Shown here one piece after another: positions 25,980 to 33,126 of a stretch of DNA of 63,309 nucleotides. Origin of the DNA: Sphaerochaetaceae bacterium (GTDB lineage: Bacteria > Spirochaetota > Spirochaetia > Sphaerochaetales > Sphaerochaetaceae); assembly GCA_028532765.1 (NCBI GenBank), contig JAQQAR010000070.1, positions 1-63,309 on the forward strand. Reading direction: 5' to 3'. The notes beneath the pieces are model-generated. The model did not search any database. It saw only the letters and a program-made list of their open reading frames with translations, and was not told the DNA's origin. Position 1 is the stretch's first letter. Every line of letters starts with the position of its first letter. A program made the position numbers and the translations under genes.

Positions 25980-26969
25980 ATGAATACCAGATCCAGAATC
26001 GAACACAGTTCGTTTGAACAAACGTATAGTTTCTTTATGAACCCGACAAATCATACATATCAAGAATTCCTGTCTGAGTTTGGGAAAGACGTGGCAGATA
26101 GTGTTTTCCACCATCTCTACAAAGATATTGATCAAAGCAGATTCTTTCGACAGCTTATTCCGATTAGGATGCTCCACGAGAGGAATACGAAAAAATACGT
26201 ATTCCAGTTGTATGACCACAATCTGATAGAAACCGTCTGTATTAAACGCCGGACGGGAACGACTATTTGTATCAGTACTCAAGTAGGCTGCCTAGTAAAA
26301 TGCAAATTTTGCAAGTCAGGAGAAGATGGGCTCATCCGTAATCTTTGTGCCTCCGAAATAGTTCAACAGTTGCTCTTTGTTGATGAAAAGATCAATCGAA
26401 TTGTTTTTATGGGTATTGGAGAGCCTCTGCATAACTACAGAGAGTTATTAAGAGCAATTAGAATCATGAGAGATCGTCAGGGGATAGACTTCCCAACGGA
26501 CGGAATTACAATTTCTACGGTTGGGCCAATTGATAAACTCTCATTATTACAGGATGAGCATATAAAAATACAATTAGTCTTATCCCTACACGCTACAGAT
26601 CAGAAGACACGGGATTTCCTTATTCCTGGGATGGCAAAATTCCAGATTAACGAAGTTGTTGCAGCGGCCATGAAATATGGGAGGCGCCATAACAGAAGTA
26701 TTATTTTCGGATATCTTCTGCTACCAGGGATCAATGATAAGGATGCAGATATCGAAAAGCTCATCCAATGGTTTTCAGGCAAGGATGTTGTCGTCAATCT
26801 TATGCAGTATAACGGCTCTGAGACTAGATACTTTAAGAAAACCAGCAAGATGAATATTTTGAAAGTGAAAAATAGACTTTTAGAAGGAGGTGTCAACGTG
26901 ACAGTCAGGGAGAGTTTAGGAGAGTCGATAAATGCCGCATGCGGACAACTCTCCAATAAATATCGATGA
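25980..26969 (+). CDS. RlmN/Cfr-family radical SAM 23S rRNA methyltransferase-like protein
   Basis: The 329-residue protein has the radical SAM cluster motif C104-LVK-C108-KF-C111 and the preceding Cys in TICISTQVG that aligns with the essential conserved Cys of RlmN. It also has VFMGIGEPLHNY, LVLSLHATDQKTRD, and the C-terminal methyl-carrying Cys321 in NAACGQL. All residues required for the dual-cysteine C-methylation of A2503 are present. RlmN targets C2 and Cfr targets C8; which applies is not evident. ATG 25980 has AAGGA 7 bases upstream; ATG 25965 is an alternative. It has its own promoter and AT-rich sequence, so it appears to be cargo. Confidence 0.85.
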   Translation: MNTRSRIEHSSFEQTYSFFMNPTNHTYQEFLSEFGKDVADSVFHHLYKDIDQSRFFRQLIPIRMLHERNTKKYVFQLYDHNLIETVCIKRRTGTTICISTQVGCLVKCKFCKSGEDGLIRNLCASEIVQQLLFVDEKINRIVFMGIGEPLHNYRELLRAIRIMRDRQGIDFPTDGITISTVGPIDKLSLLQDEHIKIQLVLSLHATDQKTRDFLIPGMAKFQINEVVAAAMKYGRRHNRSIIFGYLLLPGINDKDADIEKLIQWFSGKDVVVNLMQYNGSETRYFKKTSKMNILKVKNRLLEGGVNVTVRESLGESINAACGQLSNKYR

Positions 26970-27323
26970 TTTAATATATTTTTCTACTTTACATTGAATT
27001 TTCAGGAAACTAGTGCTCAGATAACTTTCCGTATTGGTGAACACATGGAAAAGAACAAATGGAGCTTCGAAAGCCTTTCCGGGTTTTCTTTCTCCACTTC
27101 CAACTACTTCCCACTGAACATCTTTTTACTTATAAAAGATACTCTCATGGGCAACTACGTAAAGCAGTAGTTTTGGACAGTACCTGTGCACCCAATCGTT
27201 AAATTATCAGAAAATAACAGTTGTGCTCAGTTCGCGTTCCACGCTAATGTACAATCAGACAAGTCCAATCGAGAGCTCGGGAATTCCTCCCGGGCTTTCT
27301 TTTTGCCCGAAGGAGATCCTCGT
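26970..27323. other. Non-coding gap between cargo methylase and HNH gene
   Basis: These 354 bases are AT-rich and hold no convincing gene. The only clear element is the terminator-like hairpin at 27275-27304. A GGGTTTTCTTTCTCC stretch near 27080-27095 is pyrimidine-rich without structure. Confidence 0.5.
27275..27304 (+). terminator. Terminator-like hairpin just before the HNH gene
   Basis: GCTCGGG (27275-27281) pairs with CCCGGGC (27289-27295), one G-T wobble, followed by TTTCTTTTT. It lies 20 bases before the HNH start, so HNH and downstream packaging genes need readthrough or antitermination, or a promoter within this short stretch. Confidence 0.7.
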
Positions 27324-27680
27324 ATGCCCTACAAGCCCAAGCGACCGTGTAGCCACCCAGGCTGTCCGCGACTCACCGAAGGTCGGTACTGCGAGGAGCA
27401 TGCGAAAGAGGCTGCGAGAACCTACGAACGCCATCAACGGAACCCGGGAACAAGCAGACGATATGGATCGGCTTGGAGGAAGGTTCGCAGTAAGTTCCTA
27501 GCCGAGCACCCCTTCTGCGAGCTGTGTCGGAGGCAGGGAAGACTTACACCAGCAACGATTGCCCATCACATCAAGGCCACCAGATATGGTGGCACTGATG
27601 ACGATGAGAACCTCATGGCACTATGCAACAAGTGCCACTCGGCCCTCCACGGGCGTCAAAAGGACCGATGGAAAGGTTAA
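27324..27680 (+). CDS. HNH endonuclease
   Basis: The 118-residue protein has an N-terminal Cys pair region (CSHPGCPRLTEGRYCEEH) and a C-terminal HNH motif: FCELCRRQGRLTPATIAHH, then NLMALCNKCHSALHG. The position, directly before the small terminase gene, is typical of HK97-type phages, in which the HNH nuclease assists terminase in DNA packaging. ATG 27324 follows AAGGAG. All HNH and zinc-ligand cysteines appear present. Confidence 0.9.
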   Translation: MPYKPKRPCSHPGCPRLTEGRYCEEHAKEAARTYERHQRNPGTSRRYGSAWRKVRSKFLAEHPFCELCRRQGRLTPATIAHHIKATRYGGTDDDENLMALCNKCHSALHGRQKDRWKG

Positions 27681-27694
27681 AAGGTTACTACTGG

Positions 27695-27742
27695 TGGTGT
27701 ACCCCCTAGGGGATTATCAATCTCTACACCATATATGGTGTA
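27695..27742 (+). promoter_or_regulatory. Palindrome TACACCATATATGGTGTA and upstream half-copy
   Basis: An 18-base perfect palindrome spans 27725-27742. About 20-25 bases upstream is a third copy of GGTGTA, next to CCCCTAGGGG, another perfect palindrome. The upstream GGTGTA could pair with TACACC instead, giving two exclusive hairpins. It lies between HNH and small terminase genes, a common place for packaging sites. Confidence 0.5.
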
Positions 27743-27822
27743 CAACGGGCAGGGGCAATCACGCGGAAAAATTGGAATTCAAACGGGGGATTGACCCCCT
27801 CATCATACGAAGGCGGTGCGAC

Positions 27823-28356
27823 ATGGCAAAAGACGGTACAAACCGTGGCGGTGCCCGCGTCGGTGCAGGGAGGAAACCCAAGGCTCTCTCAGAGAAAATC
27901 CACGAAGGCAGAGAGGCCCGCGTGGTGCAATTACCCGAGGCTCCCGAGCTCGAGGGCGCGGACATGCCTGAGGTCAAATATTACATGACGGTTACCCAGA
28001 AGAGTGGTATCGAGCTCGATGCTGCGGAGGTCTTCCAGGAGACATGGGAATGGCTCAAGACCAGACGCTGTGAGAATTTAGTCAGCAGCCAGATCATACA
28101 CCAGTACGCGATGGCAGTGGCGCGATGGATCCAGTGCGAGATGGCAGTCAGCGAGTACGGCTTCCTCGCAAAGCACCCGACCACCGGTGCCGCGATCGCT
28201 TCTCCCTACGTTGCGATGAGCCGTGAATACATGAAACAGGTAAACCAGATCTGGTACCAGATCTTCCAGATTGTGAAGGAGAACAACGCCACCTCTTACC
28301 AAGGAGCGAACCCTCAGGATGACCTGATGGAACGACTGCTCACTGCACGCCGGTAA
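27823..28356 (+). CDS. Terminase small subunit, P27-like
   Basis: The 177-residue protein opens with GGARVGAGRKPKAL, the glycine/arginine-rich start of many phage small terminases. A helical region (FQETWEWLKTRRCENLVSS, then YAMAVARWIQCE) and a C-terminal tail ending DDLMERLLTARR follow. It probably recognises viral DNA for packaging. ATG 27823 was chosen as the first Met of the conserved part; AAGGCGG upstream is a weak ribosome site. Between it and the large subunit lie seven kilobases with methylase, lysis and amidoligase genes, an unusual separation. Confidence 0.7.
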   Translation: MAKDGTNRGGARVGAGRKPKALSEKIHEGREARVVQLPEAPELEGADMPEVKYYMTVTQKSGIELDAAEVFQETWEWLKTRRCENLVSSQIIHQYAMAVARWIQCEMAVSEYGFLAKHPTTGAAIASPYVAMSREYMKQVNQIWYQIFQIVKENNATSYQGANPQDDLMERLLTARR

Positions 28357-28390
28357 CGCCAAACAATCAAACAACCAAAGGAATTCAAAC

Positions 28391-29554
28391 ATGAAGAACT
28401 ACCTCACATCCGAGAGTGTCTGCCAAGGACATCCCGACAAGCTGTGCGACTACATCGCCGATTCGATACTCGATGCCTGCCTGAGCAGCGATGCATATTC
28501 GCGCGTGGCCTGCGAGGTCATGGCGACCAAGGGCCGGATCATCGTCGCCGGAGAGATCACCAGCCGCACCAAGGTCAACATACGCCAAACCGTACGGACC
28601 GCCCTTGCAGAGTGTGGCTACAACCCCAAGGAATTCACCATCAGCGTATTCCTCCACAACCAGAGTTCGGATATTGCAGGCGGCGTCGATACAGCCCTGG
28701 AGATCAGGGATGCCGAGGGTAAAGTGGATGAATTGGGGGCCGGGGACCAGGGCACGGTGTACGGATATGCAACCGACGAGACACCCACCTGCATACCCTT
28801 GCCTCTTGAACTCTCCCACCGCATCTGCAGCATCCTGGACACGTGCAGGAAGAACGGAACCATCATGGGAATCCGCAGCGACGGCAAGGCACAGGTATCG
28901 GTGGAGTACGAGAATGACAAGCCCGTCAGGGTGTCCGCCGTCATCGTCTCGGTCCAGCATGAGCGTGACAAGAATCTGGACACCCTCAAGGGCGAGCTCA
29001 TCGAAAAGGTGCTCGAGCCTGCCTTCATTCACTTCCCCATCGATGCACACACCCGTATCCTCATCAACCCATCCGGCCGTTTCGTTGAGGGCGGACCTGG
29101 TGCCGACACCGGCCTGACAGGTCGCAAGATCATGGTGGACACCTACGGGGGCCTGGCACTCCACGGAGGTGGTGCCTTCAGCGGCAAGGATGCGACCAAG
29201 GTGGACCGAAGCGGGGCTTACATGGCGCGCATGATCGCCAAGAACATCGTCTCAGCCGGTCTTGCCAAGCGCTGCGGTGTAGCGATCTCCTACGCCATCG
29301 GAAAGGCTGAGCCTGTTGCCGTGAATGTACACACATTCGCAACCGGCAGGGTTGATGATGCCAGGCTTGCCGAGGCAGTGAGTAAGGTTTTCAGCCTCAA
29401 GCCGAAGGACATCATCGAGGAGTTGGGGCTGCGCAGTCCCATATACAACCTTACCTCCTGCTACGGCCATTTCGGCAATTCCCTCTTTGCGTGGGAACAG
29501 GTGAGCGAGCGGTATATCGAGGCGCTCAAGGGAGAACTTGATCATGACCATTGA
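28391..29554 (+). CDS. metK: S-adenosylmethionine synthetase, phage-encoded
   Basis: The 387-residue enzyme makes S-adenosylmethionine from methionine and ATP. It has the N-terminal motif SVCQGHPDKLCDY (residues 9-21), GAGDQGTVYGYA (ATP and methionine binding) and GGGAFSGKDATKVDRSGAY (phosphate-binding loop). All catalytic regions look intact, and the length equals cellular MetK. The start ATG 28391 follows AAAGGAATTC. The stop overlaps the DNA methylase start by 11 bases, so the two are translated together. The likely purpose is to raise SAM supply for the phage methylases. Confidence 0.95.
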   Translation: MKNYLTSESVCQGHPDKLCDYIADSILDACLSSDAYSRVACEVMATKGRIIVAGEITSRTKVNIRQTVRTALAECGYNPKEFTISVFLHNQSSDIAGGVDTALEIRDAEGKVDELGAGDQGTVYGYATDETPTCIPLPLELSHRICSILDTCRKNGTIMGIRSDGKAQVSVEYENDKPVRVSAVIVSVQHERDKNLDTLKGELIEKVLEPAFIHFPIDAHTRILINPSGRFVEGGPGADTGLTGRKIMVDTYGGLALHGGGAFSGKDATKVDRSGAYMARMIAKNIVSAGLAKRCGVAISYAIGKAEPVAVNVHTFATGRVDDARLAEAVSKVFSLKPKDIIEELGLRSPIYNLTSCYGHFGNSLFAWEQVSERYIEALKGELDHDH

Positions 29555-30788
29555 ACAGAAACACATCGATGAGTTGCTGCCTGCTGACTACAACCCGCGC
29601 AAAGACCTTAAGAGCGGCGATGCCGAGTATGAGAAGCTCAAGCGCTCCATCGAGCAGTTCGGCTACGTCGAACCGGTGATCTGGAACAGGACCACCGGCC
29701 GGGTCGTAGGGGGCCACCAGAGGTTGAAAATCCTCAGGGATGCCGGGCACACCGAGCTCGAGTGCGTGGTCGTGGATCTCTCCGAGGACAAGGAGAAGGC
29801 CCTCAACATTGCACTGAACAAGATCAGCGGCGAGTGGGACAAGGACAAGCTGGCCTTGCTCATAACCGATCTGCAGGGTCTGGACTTCGACGTATCGCTC
29901 ACCGGCTTCGACCCGGCCGAGATCGACGACCTGTTCAAGGACGCGCTTGCCGAGGGCGTGCACGACGACGACTTCGACGTGGAGGCGGAACTCGAGAAGC
30001 CTGCGGTCACCAAAACTGGGGACCTGTGGAAACTGGGAAGACACCGCTTGGTATGCGGAGACAGCACCAAGGCCGAGACATTTGAGCTGCTCATGGCAGG
30101 GTCCAAGGCGAACCTGGTGGTCACCGACCCACCCTACAACGTCAACTACGAGGGCTCGGCCGGCAAGATCAAGAACGACAATATGGCTGGCGATGCTTTT
30201 CTGCAGTTCCTGCTCGATGCCTTCACGAACACCGCAGAGCACATGGCCGACGATGCCTCCATCTACGTATTCCATGCCGATACCGAGGGACTGAACTTCC
30301 GTAAGGCCTTCAGTGAGGCGGGTTTCTACCTCTCGGGCACCTGCATCTGGAAAAAGCAGTCGCTGGTGCTCGGCCGCTCGCCCTACCAGTGGCAGCACGA
30401 GCCGGTGCTCTTCGGATGGAAGAAGAAAGGCAAGCACCTGTGGTACACCGGACGCAAGGAATCGACTATCTGGGAATTCGACAAGCCCAAGAAGAACGGG
30501 GACCACCCTACCATGAAGCCCGTGGCCCTGCTTGCCTACCCGATCATGAACTCCTCGATGAGCAACACGCTGGTGCTCGACCCGTTCGGCGGTAGCGGCA
30601 GCACGTTGGTTGCCTGTGAGCAGACCGAACGGAGCTGTGCCACCATCGAGCTGGATGAGAAGTATTGCGATGTCATCGTCAAGCGCTATATCGAGCTTGT
30701 CGGATCCTCAGCCGGGGTCATCGTGCAGCGCGACGGACTGGATTACGCCTACGAGGAAGTCGCCACCGAGGGGGCACAGGATGGATGA
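29544..30788 (+). CDS. ParB-domain and DNA methyltransferase fusion
   Basis: The 414-residue protein has a ParB/Srx-like N-terminal domain (LLPADYNPRKDL near residue 10; VIWNRTTGRVVGGHQRLKIL near residue 50). The C-terminal methylase of the beta class has catalytic DPPYNVNY near residue 194 before SAM motif VLDPFGGSGSTLVA near 345. It is an adenine-N6 or cytosine-N4 methylase; DPPY is commoner for adenine. It likely protects phage DNA from host restriction. ATG 29544 has AAGGGAG 8 bases upstream; TTG 29538 is an alternative. The stop overlaps the next start. Confidence 0.92.
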   Translation: MTIEQKHIDELLPADYNPRKDLKSGDAEYEKLKRSIEQFGYVEPVIWNRTTGRVVGGHQRLKILRDAGHTELECVVVDLSEDKEKALNIALNKISGEWDKDKLALLITDLQGLDFDVSLTGFDPAEIDDLFKDALAEGVHDDDFDVEAELEKPAVTKTGDLWKLGRHRLVCGDSTKAETFELLMAGSKANLVVTDPPYNVNYEGSAGKIKNDNMAGDAFLQFLLDAFTNTAEHMADDASIYVFHADTEGLNFRKAFSEAGFYLSGTCIWKKQSLVLGRSPYQWQHEPVLFGWKKKGKHLWYTGRKESTIWEFDKPKKNGDHPTMKPVALLAYPIMNSSMSNTLVLDPFGGSGSTLVACEQTERSCATIELDEKYCDVIVKRYIELVGSSAGVIVQRDGLDYAYEEVATEGAQDG

Positions 30789-31086
30789 GATCACCCTCGT
30801 CACCACCCTTTCGGTATGCCTGTTCGGCTCGGGGGGCATCGTCCTGTGGCTGCTCAACCGCCTTGCAAAGAAAAGCGACGACAGGCTTGCCTATGCCAAG
30901 GACCTCAGGGAGATCAAGACCACCATAACCAGAGTCCAGATGGGCTTGGTCATGGCACTGGAGAACGACAAGGTCATCTTCAAGTCGCTGAGGACCCATG
31001 AGATCAACGGGGAGAGTGAGGAGCAGGAGAAGAAGATGGACGATTACTTTCTGTCGCTGCTTGGCAGCAAGGGGGAACGGGGATGA
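30781..31086 (+). CDS. Small membrane protein with cytoplasmic coiled tail
   Basis: The 101-residue protein has one transmembrane helix near the N-terminus (LVTTLSVCLFGSGGIVLWLL, residues about 6-25), followed by a charged helical tail with SEEQEKKMDDYF. It overlaps the methylase stop and the next gene's start. Such single-pass proteins occur just before holins in phage lysis regions and may be a holin partner or antiholin. There is no domain name. Confidence 0.65.
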   Translation: MDEITLVTTLSVCLFGSGGIVLWLLNRLAKKSDDRLAYAKDLREIKTTITRVQMGLVMALENDKVIFKSLRTHEINGESEEQEKKMDDYFLSLLGSKGERG

Positions 31087-31394
31087 CTCTGAGTGCAATA
31101 TTGCTCGCCTTCGCCGCCTTTTTAGGCTTGGTGATGGAGCTCTACAAGAAAAGCCTTCGCCGTGACAGGGCAAGCGAGAACGAGATCAAGCTGGTCGCCC
31201 TCGCCTGCTCGGCGCTCCTGGGGTATGTGACATTCCGCATCGTTGCGGGGACCGGCATGGACGGCGGCCTGAACCCCACGCCATACCTGGTGGTCCTGTA
31301 CACCATTGTGATCTACCTGCTGCAGCTTCCTGCGTGCATGGCATTCTGGAAACCACTGGTCAAAAAGTTTATGGAGAGAAAAGCCGATGAATGA
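31083..31394 (+). CDS. Putative holin
   Basis: The 103-residue membrane protein has three hydrophobic segments (LSAILLAFAAFLGLVMELY; LVALACSALLGYVTFRIVAG; YLVVLYTIVIYLLQLPACMA) and a charged C-terminus. Size, helix number and position before an i-spanin gene fit a phage holin that forms membrane lesions at the end of infection. There is no sequence family I can name. It overlaps its neighbours by 4 and 8 bases. Confidence 0.7.
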   Translation: MTLSAILLAFAAFLGLVMELYKKSLRRDRASENEIKLVALACSALLGYVTFRIVAGTGMDGGLNPTPYLVVLYTIVIYLLQLPACMAFWKPLVKKFMERKADE

Positions 31395-31677
31395 AATCAT
31401 GCAGATGCTGATCCTCATCATCCTGGGGTTGCTGGGGATCACACGATTGCAGGCACACAAGACCAAGGACCTGAAAAAGGATATCCAGCAAGCCCAGTTT
31501 ACGGTGAAGAAACGAGAACAGGAATTGGAGAAGATCGATGAAGTACAGCAGAAGATCACCACCATCACCCAAGAAAAACCGCCTGAAAAGATCGAACCTC
31601 CTGAAAGCGGTGATACTGCCGGCCGTCTTGATCGTCTCAACCGGCTGCACGAGCGTGCCAACAGGACAGGAGAATGA
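31387..31677 (+). CDS. Inner-membrane spanin (Rz-like)
   Basis: The 96-residue protein has an N-terminal transmembrane anchor (MQMLILIILGLLGITRL) and then a long charged coiled coil (LKKDIQQAQFTVKKREQELE) to the C-terminus. This is the plan of an i-spanin such as lambda Rz. An outer-membrane lipoprotein frame starts inside this gene (31538). The pair fuses inner and outer membranes in the last step of lysis, which implies a diderm host. Confidence 0.75.
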   Translation: MNEIMQMLILIILGLLGITRLQAHKTKDLKKDIQQAQFTVKKREQELEKIDEVQQKITTITQEKPPEKIEPPESGDTAGRLDRLNRLHERANRTGE

Positions 31678-31900
31678 CCCGTATCGCCAGGTTCTGGTCT
31701 CGATGGCACCCGAGGCTCCGACGATCCCGGTCTTCCCCACCCTGAAATGGACATACCAGAATGGATTGTACTGCATATCGGAAACGGATGCCGACAGGCT
31801 TCTGGACTACGGGGAGAACGAACTTCCGCTGTTCGCTCACCGCTACGAGCAATACCTGCGCCAGATCGGCCTTATCCTGGATGCGTTGTCAAAACCTTAG
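31538..31900 (+). CDS. Outer-membrane lipoprotein spanin (Rz1-like)
   Basis: The 120-residue frame begins within the i-spanin gene in another frame, overlapping it by 140 bases, as Rz1 overlaps Rz in lambda. A basic N-region and LLKAVILPAVLIVSTGC form a lipoprotein signal with the lipobox VSTGC. The remaining ~85 residues are proline-rich at first (APTIPVFP) and then more helical, longer than lambda Rz1. GGAG lies 7 bases before ATG 31538. Confidence 0.75.
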   Translation: MKYSRRSPPSPKKNRLKRSNLLKAVILPAVLIVSTGCTSVPTGQENDPYRQVLVSMAPEAPTIPVFPTLKWTYQNGLYCISETDADRLLDYGENELPLFAHRYEQYLRQIGLILDALSKP

Positions 31901-31964
31901 GGTATGGGACTTGCTATTAGCGGAAACCTAGGCAATCAATGCAGCCTGACAAGGAGGGTACACC

Positions 31965-32213
31965 ATGGATGAGATGAACAAGAAACGAATTGAGGTACTC
32001 AAACTCCAATACCCAAAGGGATGTACGGTTGAGCTGGTGCACATGGATGACGAGCAAGCCCCACCCAAGGGGACCAAGGGAGTCGTGATCCAGGTGGACG
32101 ACATTGGGACCATGCACGTTGCCTGGGAGACCGGCTCGACACTGGGTGTGGTGCCGGGTGTCGACATGGTCAGGAAACCGGGTGAGGAGATCCCCCGGCA
32201 TAAGATCTTCTAG
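31965..32213 (+). CDS. DUF4314 protein
   Basis: The 82-residue protein contains YPKGCTVELVHMDDEQAPPK, then GTKGVVIQVDDIGTMHVAW, the signature of DUF4314: a small beta-barrel domain found in phage and plasmid genes, often with amidoligase and terminase genes. The function is unknown. Start ATG 31965 has AAGGAGGG upstream. Its 3' end overlaps the minus-strand gene (32170-32919) by 44 bases. Confidence 0.8.
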   Translation: MDEMNKKRIEVLKLQYPKGCTVELVHMDDEQAPPKGTKGVVIQVDDIGTMHVAWETGSTLGVVPGVDMVRKPGEEIPRHKIF

Positions 32214-32919
32214 TGTACCTTTTCCACTTGAGACGGCAGGTTTCCTGAAGGTCGTCGTAAAGGGAAAGGAAATCCTCAAGGCTCATGACAAGGGTCGACG
32301 GATCCTCATCAAGTGCATTGCTGGCGGCGTCGCCCCATGAGAGGATGAAGGTCTTCCATTCCATATCGCTGGCCCTTTTTTCAAGCAACAGCGATGCCAG
32401 TTCCGTTGCCTCATCTCTTTCCAGCCTTCGGTCCTTCAATGGGCCGAAGGCATTGTATCGTGCCCCAAGCTCTCTTCTCACTCGTTTGAACGGGTTACCC
32501 GGATAGCATCTCACACCCTCAAGGAGCCGCCAGCCGTTGTTTCGTGAACGGAAGTACAGATGGTACAGCTTCTCCACGATCATCGGAGGCAGCATCGTAG
32601 GCGAGAGCAGCAAGGACGGACAAGCCGGTCCCATCAGGGCGAACAGAGGCTCGAGGTTCATCTCGAAGGCAGGAAGATCACCCAGGGCTGCCTTGCCGAC
32701 CTCCATCACTCGCACTGATAGCGGGCTCAGCTCCAGGATGAGCATGTCAGCCTCATACAGATGTTCGGTCCCCCCAAGGCCCAGCACGAAGAGCGATGGA
32801 TTGACCGGGTCGATCGTACCACAGCCCATGAGAAGCTGGAAGGTTTTCATGCTGATACTGTCCAGTGCCCTGAAAACGGGCACATCATGCATCGTGAATA
32901 TCGAATTGGTGTTGCTCAA
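32170..32919 (-). CDS. Unknown protein on opposite strand in the late region
   Basis: The 249-residue frame begins with TTG at 32919 preceded by AGGAG at 6 bases. Codon bias is like neighbouring phage genes. The sequence is mixed alpha/beta with segments DMLILELSPLSVRVMEVGK and MPLPPMIVEKLYHLYF-like helices; no motif is recognised. It runs against the direction of the phage genes and overlaps the 3' end of DUF4314. Possibilities include a repressor of late functions, a superinfection-exclusion protein or cargo; none is supported directly. Confidence 0.6.
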   Translation of the reverse strand: MSNTNSIFTMHDVPVFRALDSISMKTFQLLMGCGTIDPVNPSLFVLGLGGTEHLYEADMLILELSPLSVRVMEVGKAALGDLPAFEMNLEPLFALMGPACPSLLLSPTMLPPMIVEKLYHLYFRSRNNGWRLLEGVRCYPGNPFKRVRRELGARYNAFGPLKDRRLERDEATELASLLLEKRASDMEWKTFILSWGDAASNALDEDPSTLVMSLEDFLSLYDDLQETCRLKWKRYTRRSYAGGSPHPVS

Positions 32920-33031
32920 GAAGATCTCCTAGGTTGTTTCTGGTATGGAATCCGGGTTGGGACCCTCATGCATTGTCATACGGGGTCCGCAAAAAGGCAA
33001 CAAAAATTCGATCCGCTCACAATAAAAAAAT

Positions 33032-33058
33032 AGTGTATCTTATTTGCATATATACACT
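33032..33058. promoter_or_regulatory. Inverted repeat AGTGTAT / ATACACT between divergent genes
   Basis: Seven-base perfect arms at 33032-33038 and 33052-33058 lie in the AT-rich divergent intergenic region between the minus-strand gene and the amidoligase gene. TATATA elements occur on both strands here, so it may be a shared operator-promoter. Confidence 0.45.
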
Positions 33059-33126
33059 TGCTATATATCCCTCTTTGAGTGATTACTACAGTACGAAGAA
33101 AAACACACCAAAGAGAGGTAGACGGC

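Noticed and set aside
28385-29164. Long minus-strand reading frame opposite metK
   Set aside because: It lies fully inside the conserved MetK gene, lacks a ribosome site and has no domain; GC-rich third positions create such shadows.
29526-30506. Long minus-strand reading frame opposite the ParB-methylase gene
   Set aside because: It is antisense to a gene with clear motifs and has no motif of its own.
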